Assembly (NCBI GenBank): GCA_016256075.1
Contig: SDVU01000299.1
Span: 1 to 15,595, forward strand
DNA from: Dictyocoela muelleri
Taxonomy: Eukaryota; Microsporidia
Direction: 5' to 3'
DNA length: 15,595 nucleotides
Shown here: in pieces, positions 8,340-15,595 of the stretch
How the letters are laid out: each line of letters begins with the position of its first letter
Numbering within the stretch: the stretch's first letter is position 1
The notes under the pieces: model-generated
Database searches by the model: none
What the model saw: only the letters and a program-made list of their open reading frames with translations
What the model was told of the DNA's origin: nothing
Made by a program: the position numbers and the translations under genes

Positions 8340-9160
8340 TTTGAAGTAAACCCTCTGCGATTCGTTTGAAATTTTAGTTACCTTATATGGTCCAATAAAA
8401 GGATTTTTAAGTTTACTAAGTTTATTATTTCTTATCAGTATCAAATCATTTACGTTGTATTTGTGTTTAATAAATTTCATTTTGCATTTTTTGTGATTAT
8501 TTTCAGATTTTTTGGGTCTATTTTTAAATTTTTTGAAATGATTTCGTTGGGTGATAGGCCGATATTAGTATTTGTGATATTGTTAATCCTATTTTCAATT
8601 GCTATTTTTATTAATTTTATGCCCCATTTTTTATAAATTCTTAATATGTTTGATATAGTGGAGTTTATCCTCTCAGATAAAGAGTTGCCTGTTGGGTTAA
8701 ATGATGAGGTAAAGATTTGACTGATATGAGATTCATTAAAATATTTTAAAGTGTTTTTAGAAGTATAACACTTACCGTTATCTGATAAGAAAGTTTTAGG
8801 GTAATTGAATTCTATGAGCCATTCTTTTTTGAAGGCTTTAAATAAATCTTTTGATGTGATTTTATTTGTAAAGTATCATGGGTAAACCTATTGCATCTGT
8901 CTGTGAATGTTATAATGAAAAGTTTGTCAGTATTGAAGCTGTGCTTGTAATCGATTGCATCGAAAGGTCCATATACATCGCTGTAAATATTTTCAAGAAT
9001 AGTTTCAGATATAACATTTCCGGCATGTTTTCCATACATGAGATAGATTTTCTTACATTTTGGCAGTATTCACAAATTTTAATTGTACTTTTTAACATCT
9101 TTTTTTGCTTTGTTGATAGCTTGATTTGTTTATTAAGTGTGAGAAGCGAATGATTTTAAA
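8340..9160 (-). pseudogene. Integrase region of the gypsy fossil
   Basis: Visible pieces of an integrase: a zinc-binding C-x2-C (KICEYCQ, about 9090-9060), the start of the catalytic core with DVYGPF (about 8972-8955) and ITFTDRCNRF, the second catalytic block with FLSDNGK (about 8795-8770), and near the 3' end the GPY/F module (NPFIGPYKVTKIS, about 8410-8370), characteristic of Ty3/gypsy integrases. Together these identify the family securely. The region is broken in several places and makes no enzyme. Confidence 0.8.
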
Positions 9161-9329
9161 TCCGGTTGTTCATTAATGACGTGAAATTTTCTTAAAAATT
9201 GTTCGAATGTCATAGGTGCGTAACATTTTTTATATTCATTCAGAGTGTTTCATGGTTTTTTTTGCTGGGTTTAAGTAATGGATTTCTAGAGAGATCGTCT
9301 TCTATTGAATTTTCAGTTTCTTTTATGTG

Positions 9330-10470
9330 TTTATATCTAATATTTAATTCAGATAGACACTTTCCATCTATTTGTTTTCTTTGAAAAATCGCTTGAGTTA
9401 TTAATAAGATTTTTGTTATCAGTATAGACTGTTACTTTTGATCCCCTTATCAGTAGCTTCTATTTATTGATTGATGTGTATATGGAAAACATCTCTTTCT
9501 CTACTATTGAGTAATTTAATTAGCTTAAATTAAGTTTCTTACTGAAATTTACGATCACGCCTTTATATGGACTTAATATAGCGATATTGCAAAGTCACAT
9601 GCAACTGTGTGTATAAAAAATTCTTCATTGAGGTTTGGCATATAAAGTTTAATTTTACCATGTAGATATTCGTTAATTTCTTTCACTGGTTTCATTTTTT
9701 TATGTTATTATTATTTTACGAGACTTTGTTTTTAATTTATTATAAAGATGTCGCAGTTTTGAACCCACATTAGGTATAAACTTATTGTACCAGTTTATTT
9801 TTCCTAATAGTTGCTGTAATTGTCTTATTGTATAAGGTTTATTCCATTTTTTAAATGAATCGAGCCTGATTTGATCCTGCTTGTACGATCCTTTTGTTAT
9901 TTCAAAGCCCAAGTAAGTTAGTTTTTCTTTACAACTTTGTATTTTTCAAAATTTATGATCGCGTTATTTTTAGATAATTTCTCAAGGACATCTTTTATAA
10001 TTTTTAAGTGATCGCTATAAATTTTGGTGTATATTAGAATGTCTCTACAAAAACTGATATATTCGGTATGCCGTACAATATTTCTGTTATAGTTGAGTGA
10101 AAAAATTTAGGCGCATTAAATAATCCAAACGGTACCCGTGTAAGTTCAAATTTACAAATATTAGTGACAAAAGCTGTTTTATGTTGACCCCTTCTATCTA
10201 TTTGTATTTGATAGAAACCTTTCTTGAGATCGATTCGATAAAAAAACTGCGATCCCGAGAATTTTTGGAAATCTCTAAAGAAATCTTGAAAGTGATATTG
10301 TAGTGGTGTTGAAATTTTATTAAGACCACGGTAGTCTATGATTAGGCGGCCGGTTTTGTCTTTTTTCTCTTTTATAAAACTCGGCGAAGCGAATAAAAAG
10401 TCGAATCGCTTGATTATTTTACTATTTAAAAGAGTCTGTGTTTCCTTTTATTGAAGTGTCTCAAGATATG
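9330..10470 (-). pseudogene. Reverse transcriptase-RNase H region, gypsy fossil
   Basis: Reading down the minus strand, the early RT block appears as GRLIIDYRGLNK (about 10355-10320), then the region around the catalytic box (DILIYTKIYSDHLK, about 10045-10003), the thumb/connection segment (YTIRQLQQLLGKINWYNKFIPN, about 9835-9770), and RNase H with VYTDNKNLI (about 9430-9400). RT followed by RNase H and then integrase is the Ty3/gypsy arrangement. The stretch is broken in several places. Confidence 0.82.
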
Positions 10471-10937
10471 GAGGGCATCGGTATGGTTTAACGCTGGGTA
10501 TTTCAGAATTAATGGTCGGTATTGATAATTGGTTACTAGATATTGGTTTATTTTTCGTTTGTTTTCTGAGTATATGTCTTCAGAAAAGAATTAATTATCT
10601 TTGTTTATTCATTTTGTGATAACCTTTTTGAATTATTCAGTATAATTTTATGAGAATCACTTAAAGAATTGATTTGTATTTCCGAATCATTAATTTTTAA
10701 GATTCCATATTTAAGGTTCAAAAGAGTAGGGTGTGATTTGAGGAAATCATTTCCCAGCATTATATATTATTCTAAACATTCTATCACTTTGAGATTTAGA
10801 GAAAATGTTTCTTTTCTATCGAGTAAAGTTATGCGACAGTAATTTGCGCTTATAGTTTTGACTATTTCGCCAGTAGCCGTTTTTATTACTACATTGTCGC
10901 ATTTAATTAATGGCCAATTTTCTTTTATGACAGTTTT

Positions 10938-11290
10938 TTAATGTATGAAAGATGAGTTAGCGCCGCTATCGACTATAAGTTTTAAAGTATTTTCATTTTC
11001 TGTATTTATAAAAATGTAAGGTAAAGAGACGTACGAAATACGATTTAATTTTTGGTTACGTGTTTTCTGTACTAAACACTCTTTATTGCCATGACTGTTT
11101 GTTTTATGAACATCACAATATCTGCTATTACGTAATTCAGCAGTATAATTTTTTTTGTACGGTGAATTGTGTATAATTAATTTCATTTTTGCTTATTATG
11201 TATTTTCCTGTCTCTGTTATTCTCTCATAAATTGCTGAAACGTCAGATATACCTTCTGATATAAACTTTGAACTTTTTTTATTTTCAATG
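10938..11290 (-). pseudogene. Gag C-terminus and protease region, gypsy fossil
   Basis: A Cys/His cluster (YCDVHKTNSHGNKEC, about 11125-11082) is of the zinc-knuckle-like type seen at the end of gag in many gypsy elements. It is followed by LKLIVDSGANSSFIH (about 10982-10938), which carries the D-S-G signature of a retroviral-type aspartic protease. The position, between the gag-like region and reverse transcriptase, is as expected. Confidence 0.75.
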
Positions 11291-11291
11291 C

Positions 11292-11453
11292 CATATAAAA
11301 ATGCCTCTTCATATATTCTAGTCGATTCTTTCTGAGTGTATGCTTTGTGAATCTCAATTCTTTTGATCACTTCTTCAACCGCTAGTTTATAGTCATCTAC
11401 AAAATAAAAGTCTTTGAGTTTTATATTCCTTAGATACTGTGAGTATCTGTATA
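11292..11453 (-). repeat. Gag segment, flanking duplicate copy A
   Basis: These ~162 bases recur at 12244-12403 with about nine substitutions (roughly 6%) and a 2-base gap. They encode a gag-like stretch on the minus strand (YRYSQYLRNIKLKDFYFVDD). The copy ends precisely where the left TIR of the inserted long-TIR element begins. The other copy starts precisely where the right TIR ends. Confidence 0.88.
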
Positions 11454-12243
11454 GGCAGCCCGAAAAATTCCGAAGGCATTTTTTCTGTGTTTTTTTTTTC
11501 GGCATTTTTCCCGAAAAAATGCCGAAACATTTTTGATATTAAAATGTTAATGATTTGATATTAAAAATATTTTTATTAATTTTTTTATTAAATTTTAATA
11601 ATATTTATTAATGTAATATAATAAAATAAATTTCTATAGGACCCCCTCTTTGCTAAAATTTATTTAAAGCCTAACTTAAAACCCTTTAAAATCACTGTAA
11701 AACTTTCATTTTTGCAAAATATTTCAACTTCTTACAATAATTTATAACCTATTAGCACGTTTTGATAAAATTAAAATTTTCAATTTCATATTGTAGATTT
11801 TTTGTTTAGGTCCCCCTTGTTAAGTTTGCAGAAGATTTATTTTAGGGAGGAAAAAATTACTTTCACTAGCCTATTATTGTTTAAATGTTAGTGAAAAGCT
11901 TGACAGCTTTTTTTAGTAGTTAAATTTTGATTTTAAATGTTCATAAACTAAGCTAAATTTTTAATTATAATCAAAGTCTTTTTATCTTAAAACTACTTTT
12001 AAAAATTCTTAAAACCGTCAAATAATTACCGTATCTTTTAATTGTTTTTTTTTCATATACATTTTCAATTGAATAAAAAAATAAAAAATGCCAAAAAAAT
12101 TAAAATTTAATAAAAAAAATAATAAAAATATTTTTAATATCAAATCATAACATTTTAATATCAAAAATGTGTCGGCATTTTTTCAGAAAAAAACGCCGAA
12201 AAAAAACCCCAAAAATTTGCCATCGGAATTTTTTCGGGTTGCC
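11454..12243. mobile_element. MITE-like element D with ~145-bp TIRs, in gypsy
   Basis: The left end GGCAGCCCGAAAAATTCCGA and the inverse of the right end GGCAACCCGAAAAAATTCCG begin terminal inverted repeats of about 145 bases (11454-11600 and about 12100-12243). Each TIR holds its own small hairpin (CGGCATTTTT ... AAAAATGCCG, 11500-11524 and the equivalent on the right). The ~500-base interior is AT-rich with two short C-runs (11640-11647 and 11812-11818) and no open frame. It is a non-autonomous element whose parent family I cannot name. It lies in the gag region of the gypsy fossil, flanked by a ~160-bp direct duplication instead of an ordinary short target site. Confidence 0.82.
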
Positions 12244-12403
12244 CATAAGAATGCCTCTTCATATATTATGGTCGATACTTTCCGAGTATATGCTTTGTGA
12301 ATCTCAGTTCTTTTGACCACTTCTTCAATCGCTAGTTTATAGTCATCTACAACATAAAAGTCTTTGAGTTTTATATTCCTTAGATACTGTGAGTATCTGT
12401 ATG
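12244..12403 (-). repeat. Gag segment, flanking duplicate copy B
   Basis: Second copy of the gag segment at 11292-11453, in the same orientation. It begins CATAAGAATGCC directly after the right end of element D, and its similarity to copy A ends at GTATCTGTAT, exactly where copy A meets the left end of element D. From here on the sequence continues into the upstream gag-like region. Confidence 0.88.
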
Positions 12404-12748
12404 TAGAAGTTAGAGGGTATTTTGCTTGCAGAATACACGTGAAAATCTTTTTAAGATCTAATTTTGTTTTGATGATATCATGATTTCATCTGAGCAAAGT
12501 GTTTTGAACACTAGCAAAATTGGTTCTTCAGACCATTTGGTAGAAGCAACAGTGTTCCTAAAGAACTTGATTGCCTGAAACATGTCTTGAGAAAGTGTTT
12601 CAGAAAGTGGGAGGTCTCTTTGTATTTGTATGTCTGTGCTATTAACTCTGCATCCAACCTTTATGTAATTCGTTTCTTTAATATTTTTACAATTTGCAAT
12701 TCTATCGATTTCCATTTGTGTTTTTCGGCCATTGGTGCTAGAATTCAA
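12404..12748 (-). pseudogene. Gag-like 5' coding region of the gypsy fossil
   Basis: A minus-strand open stretch of 96 codons (12458-12748) opens just inside the 5' LTR. It is polar and charged, with a short helical part (SETLSQDMFQAIKFFRN), and has no catalytic motif. Assignment to gag rests on position, between the 5' LTR and the protease region. The region is broken overall. Confidence 0.6.
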
Positions 12749-12750
12749 TA

Positions 12751-12983
12751 TGCCGCGTTCACACGAGTTGGCAGGACAAATAAGATAAAATGAGTAAAAA
12801 TGTTTTTATTAAAGGTTTTGTTGCTGTTCTTAACTGAGAATTCATGTACTGCATAGGGGTATGAATTCTGATTTTCTTTTATGTTATTTATTGATTAATT
12901 AAAATTTAGGATTTTTAAATTTTAATGAAATGGAATTTGTCGGTATGATTGTTAATGTTGAGATTTCAGCATGGTACACGACA
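12751..12983 (-). repeat. 5' LTR of the gypsy fossil
   Basis: Direct repeat of 8039-8273, about 233 bases. On the minus strand it opens TGTCGTG and closes near CGCGGCA, so it keeps the TG...CA ends. The adjacent minus-strand bases (TATTGAATTCTAGCACC) would hold the primer-binding site, but I cannot match them to a particular tRNA. Outside the LTR lie the TGGTA target copy and, 12 bases further, the target duplication of the Merlin element. Confidence 0.9.
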
Positions 12984-13000
12984 TGGTAATTCTTCGAATA

Positions 13001-14006
13001 GTGGTTTTGGTAAAAATAAGATATAAGACCCCGCTTTTTTGAAGGAGAAAAAAATACCCTTATGCTTACACGTATGGAATTATATAATAAACATTCTACT
13101 CCACATGGACTTTTCGGGTTTTGTGCAGAAATTGGTCTTCTACGTTCAGAAAAGCGATGCAAGAAATGTATAAAGCCCATGACTTTAAAGCAGAAAAAAA
13201 GCGGTGACGGTCTTATCTGGGGGTGTACCACTTATAAATGCCATGATATTTCAGTTTCAATTCGGGAAGGTTCTGTTTTATTTGGATTGAAGACTCCTTT
13301 GAGAACAATTCTTTTAATTATTTATGAATGGACTCAAAAAACAGATTTAAAAAAAATAAAAAGAAAATATAAAGTAAGTACATGTGTCATTAACACAGTT
13401 CTTAATTTAATCAGGAGTGTTTTGAATAAAAGAAAATATGAAAAGATTTGAGGTAGTGGAGAAACAGTTGAGGTTGACGAAACTTGTATTTCTCGTCGTA
13501 AATATAACAAGGGTAGGTTGATCAAAAACACATGGTGCCTAGGTGGCATCTCTAGGCAAAGCAAAAAAATGTTTTTTCAAGTATAAAGTCTCGCACCAGT
13601 GAAAAATTAAGTGAAATTATAAAACAAAATATAAAACCAAATTCTTTAGTAATTACTGATAGTTAGAAGGGATATCAAAACTTAGAGAATTTGGGTTTTA
13701 TGCATAAAAAAGTTAATCATAAAAAAACATTTTGTAGACCCGGATAATTCTGAAATACACACACAGAACATTGAGAATATGTGGTGCTGGTTGAAAAAAT
13801 ATATCAAAACTCGGGGAACCAATATTCAAAAAACATTTCACTTTATATTCAGGAGTTTCAATTTTTAAAAACAACAGAAACACCTTTTACAGACATTTTG
13901 CGTGGGTTTGCACGCTTTAAATAAAATAATAATTCTATTTATTTTTTTATTTCTTTTCTCCTTCAAAAAAAGCGGGGGTCCTATATCTTATTTTTACTGT
14001 GGTTTT
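13001..14006 (+). mobile_element. Merlin (IS1016/IS1595-type) DNA transposon with target duplication
   Basis: The element itself is 13009-13998 (990 bp). Terminal inverted repeats of about 45 bases start GGTAAAAATAAGATATA on the left and, inverted, AGTAAAAATAAGATATA on the right, both continuing into a GACCCCGC block and GAAGGAGAAA. GTGGTTTT lies directly outside each end (13001-13008 and 13999-14006), an 8-bp target duplication as expected for Merlin. The body encodes an ISXO2-like transposase, broken. The perfect target duplication and very similar TIRs indicate a fairly recent insertion. Confidence 0.93.
13062..13924 (+). pseudogene. Merlin / ISXO2-like transposase, broken
   Basis: The first 129 codons (to 13451) hold the N-terminal zinc ribbon: C-x2-C (RCKKC) and C-x5-C (GCTTYKC), then SIREGSVLF and a helical DNA-binding part, as in the IS1595/Merlin family. 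The frame then closes near 13449; just after, in another frame, comes VEVDET (13467-13484) with the first catalytic Asp. Further on, VITDS and KGY flank an in-frame TAG at 13664, marking the second Asp, and HTQNIENMWCWLKKYIK (from 13758) is the conserved C-terminal block. At least three interruptions separate these parts: a frame change near 13449, a stop near 13583 and the TAG at 13664, with a further frame change near 13735. Start at ATG 13062 or 13074. All motifs remain readable, so decay is recent. The copy is not autonomous. Confidence 0.88.
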
Positions 14007-14249
14007 AAAAAGTACGCATGAATTTATTACCAAAAAATTTAATATGTTTATGATTAATTTAAATCAAATTATAAAGGCCATGCAATTTTAGATTGACTAA
14101 TTATTTGAAATAATAATTATTTTATTTGTCAGATAACTTAGTGATTAAGAACTTTGAAGGTCATATTTAAGTATCGTGATAAGGATTCCTATATTTTACT
14201 TTATTAAATAGTCGAAAATTGACATTAAACGGTCAAAACTAAAGTAGAG
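14007..14249. other. AT-rich spacer
   Basis: About 240 bases between the Merlin element and the third dispersed repeat copy. No frame, hairpin or repeat of note. Confidence 0.5.
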
Positions 14250-14496
14250 ATAAATAGTTTCCCAGTGTGGTATAAAGACTTGGTCGATTATGACAATCAA
14301 ACAGAATGAATACTTCTAGGTATAGGAATTATTGTAGGGTTACATATACTCAAAACAGTAGTTAAAAAATTTTCATTTAAAAGATTATAATTATCTATAT
14401 GCTGAGTCATTGAAAAAATAAAATCGGATATATAGCTGGGCAGTTTATTAGTGACGTATAACTTGAACACCAGGAACTGAAAGTTCAAAGACCACA
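14250..14496 (+). repeat. Dispersed repeat, copy 2
   Basis: Matches the repeat at 172-437 in the same orientation, at both ends with a diverged middle. The head is CCCAGTGTGGTATA ... AAGACTTGGTC ... TATGACAATCA, with a 6-base deletion relative to copy 1. The tail is TGCTGAGTCATTGAAAAAAT (from 14400) and GTGACGTATAACTTGAACACC (14451-14471). The equal spacing of the blocks shows that one ~250-base unit was copied. A minus-strand frame across it (14297-14497) has no counterpart in copy 1 and is not called. Confidence 0.6.
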
Positions 14497-14588
14497 CTTA
14501 TAGACAACTCACGGGTTGTAATTTTCAGATATTTTCAATGTGTAATTTAAAATATGATCGATTTTTATTGTTCTTAAATTATCTTAAT

Positions 14589-14612
14589 AAATTTAATTGA
14601 TTTTAATCCCAT
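14589..14612 (+). promoter_or_regulatory. TYW3: AAATTT and CCC motif before TYW3
   Basis: AAATTT (14589-14594) and CCC (14608-14610) precede the ATG at 14613 by 19 and 2 bases. This is the same microsporidian start context as at the membrane-protein gene and supports this ATG. The transcript probably starts within a few bases of the ATG. Confidence 0.6.
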
Positions 14613-15149
14613 ATGAATAAATTTATACAAAGAAAATTAAATCCTAAAAAAGACAAATCAATAAAAAACAGTTACGATGAACCAATAATTTCAATAATCA
14701 AAAAGATTAACTCAAAATCAAATTACAACACTCTAAGTTCGTGCTCCGGAAGAATTTGTATTTATTCAGAACAAATAGAAAAACTAGTTTACACAACACA
14801 CGATTACTACAATTTAAATTTATTTAAACATTTAAATGAAATTAATTTTGATTTTCTTTATTTTAAATTTGAGCCACTTTTATTGCATGTTGAATGTATT
14901 GATCTTGAAAGTGCAAAATTATTTTTTAATAAAATTAGAAGCAAAGGTTTCAGAAACAGTGGTATATCAATTTCTAAGAGAATTATAGTTGAATTAAGAA
15001 ATACACTTAAATTAGACGTGCCTGTTAAAAATAAAAAGATATTAATTAACGAGGAATACTGTGAATATTTAAAAAAAATTGCAAATTTAAAGATGAAGAA
15101 AAATTTTGAATTTATTAAAAAATTAGAAGAAATTATCGATGAGTTATGA
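14613..15149 (+). CDS. TYW3: tRNA wybutosine-synthesizing protein 3
   Basis: TYW3 is the SAM-dependent methyltransferase of the wybutosine pathway; it methylates N4 of the tricyclic intermediate yW-86 at G37 of tRNA-Phe, next to the anticodon, giving yW-72, and helps keep the reading frame at Phe codons. Motifs of the family are all present in 178 residues: FIQRK near the start (4-8), the signature SSCSGR (42-47), KFEPLLLHVEC (85-95), GFRNSGIS (112-119) and RIIVELRNTLKLDVPV (about 123-138), then a lysine-rich C-terminal helix. The family is usually 200 residues or more, so this is a compact version, missing mainly the segment after SSCSGR where other TYW3 proteins have a glycine-rich stretch. 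The ORF is complete, intron-free and ends in TGA. It stands alone, next to tandem repeats. Confidence 0.93.
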   Translation: MNKFIQRKLNPKKDKSIKNSYDEPIISIIKKINSKSNYNTLSSCSGRICIYSEQIEKLVYTTHDYYNLNLFKHLNEINFDFLYFKFEPLLLHVECIDLESAKLFFNKIRSKGFRNSGISISKRIIVELRNTLKLDVPVKNKKILINEEYCEYLKKIANLKMKKNFEFIKKLEEIIDEL

Positions 15150-15156
15150 ATTTAAA

Positions 15157-15207
15157 ATCTAATTTATAATAAATCTAATTTATAATAAATCTAATTTATA
15201 ATAAATC
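15157..15207 (+). terminator. 16-bp triplicate with polyadenylation signals
   Basis: TCTAATTTATAATAAA occurs three times in tandem, starting about 9 bases after the TYW3 stop. Each unit contains AATAAA, the eukaryotic polyadenylation hexamer, so the repeat supplies three candidate signals at the position where a compact gene needs one. The role in 3' end formation is inferred from position and motif only. Confidence 0.5.
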
Positions 15208-15302
15208 TTTAATTTTATTTTTATTCGTAATTTTATTTTTTAATCATGAAATTGTAATGCTAAATGGACCAATAATTTATGATTAATGCCGTATTTACAG
15301 AG

Positions 15303-15395
15303 CTTTGTAGATTTATAAATCCATTTTTGTAAACTTATAAACCCATTTTTGCAAACTTATAAACCCATTTTTGCAAACTTATAAACCCATTTTGG
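15303..15395. repeat. 22-bp tandem repeat, about 4 copies
   Basis: The unit ATTTTTGCAAACTTATAAACCC repeats about four times. The first copies diverge (GTAGATTTATAAATCC, then TTTTTGTAAAC) and the last two are identical. The array ends directly at GGGCAAG, the start of a tRNA-like sequence. Confidence 0.9.
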
Positions 15396-15456
15396 GCAAG
15401 ATATCTCAGTAGTTAACACTCTTAAATGTAAAATTTGGTTATACCTCAATTCGCCC
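15394..15456 (+). pseudogene. tRNA-like sequence, probably degraded
   Basis: GGGCAAG at 15394 and TTCGCCC ending at 15456 form an imperfect 7-bp acceptor stem (four strong pairs, one A-U, one G-U, one mismatch). Between them lie a box-A-like TATCTCAGTAGTTAAC and a box-B-like GGTTATACC followed by a partial T-stem. At 63 bases it is too short for a tRNA, and neither a D-stem nor an anticodon stem forms, so if real it is a tRNA pseudogene or tRNA-derived fragment. No anticodon can be assigned. Confidence 0.35.
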
Positions 15457-15595
15457 GATTCGCAATTCGTATAAAAAATTGAAAAAATTCCTGATAAAAA
15501 ACGCATAATTACTTTGAAATCCCGAGGGTGAAAAATGAAATACAGATTATCACGTCTTATATTTAAAAGTTAAAGGAGTACTAAGATGGTACAAA
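15457..15595. other. Right-edge sequence, nothing called
   Basis: About 140 bases. The ATG at 15536 opens only a 12-codon frame. An ATG at 15586 lies 4 bases after GGAGTACTAAG and runs off the window after three codons, so it cannot be judged. No CCC motif precedes either ATG. Confidence 0.4.

Larger units (their letters stand above)
8034..12988 (-). mobile_element. Ty3/gypsy LTR retrotransposon fossil
   Basis: Two direct repeats of about 234 bases (8039-8273 and 12751-12983) bound a body with Ty3/gypsy order on the minus strand: gag-like region, protease, reverse transcriptase, RNase H, then integrase, the last placing it in Ty3/gypsy rather than copia. TGGTA occurs directly outside both LTRs (8034-8038 and 12984-12988), a 5-bp target duplication typical of the family. 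The LTRs differ at roughly 4% of positions, so insertion is moderately recent. All coding parts are broken, with on the order of ten or more interruptions overall. A separate 790-bp element is inserted in the gag region. It is a fossil and could not move by itself. Confidence 0.9.

Noticed and set aside
12899-13231. 110-codon minus-strand frame
   Set aside because: It crosses from the gypsy LTR over two target duplications into the Merlin element, antisense to its transposase; it cannot be an evolved gene.
14297-14497. 66-codon minus-strand frame
   Set aside because: It lies on the dispersed repeat and is not preserved in the other copy.
15536-15595. Gene start at the right edge
   Set aside because: The first ATG gives 12 codons and the last ATG only three before the window ends; no CCC motif precedes either.

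Overview
The window looks like a piece of a very AT-rich, gene-poor microsporidian nuclear genome. Four things point that way. The two credible host genes are short, compact and intron-free. Each has a run of C within a few bases of its ATG and an AAATTT hexamer just upstream, the CCC-like/AAATTT-like start context described for microsporidia. One gene is a minimal TYW3, a eukaryotic/archaeal tRNA-modification enzyme. The transposon mix (Merlin, pogo/Tigger, Ty3/gypsy) is known from expanded microsporidian genomes such as Anncaliia, Nosema and Hamiltosporidium. The genus cannot be fixed from sequence alone.

Layout. Positions 1-146 are a 23-bp satellite running off the left edge. A dispersed repeat (copy 1) lies at about 172-437. 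The first host gene, an unrecognised single-pass membrane protein, is at 955-1668 on the minus strand. Upstream of it are three different minisatellites (1798-2155, 2573-2910, 3245-3525) with a second, shorter copy of the dispersed repeat between them. From 4096 to 14006 the window is a transposon graveyard: a decayed pogo/Tigger transposon (4096-6244) with a 303-bp palindromic MITE inserted in it; a second foldback element (6337-6641); a possible old solo LTR (6929-7307); a third foldback element (7496-7785); a Ty3/gypsy fossil on the minus strand (8039-12983) with two similar LTRs and a 5-bp target duplication; inside that fossil a 790-bp long-TIR element with a strange ~160-bp flanking duplication; and a 990-bp Merlin element (13009-13998) only a few bases from the gypsy LTR, with an intact 8-bp target duplication. 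A third copy of the dispersed repeat follows (about 14250-14496), then the second host gene, TYW3 (14613-15149, plus strand), then short tandem repeats and a degraded tRNA-like sequence.

How it fits together. The host cargo is just two unrelated genes about 13 kb apart; there is no operon or defence-like gene cluster. The interest lies in the mobile DNA: four separate foldback elements in 8 kb, two of them nested in larger elements, a MITE whose flanks are duplicated over about 160 bp, and a three-copy dispersed repeat of unknown nature. Coordinates of element ends were read by eye and may be off by a few bases.
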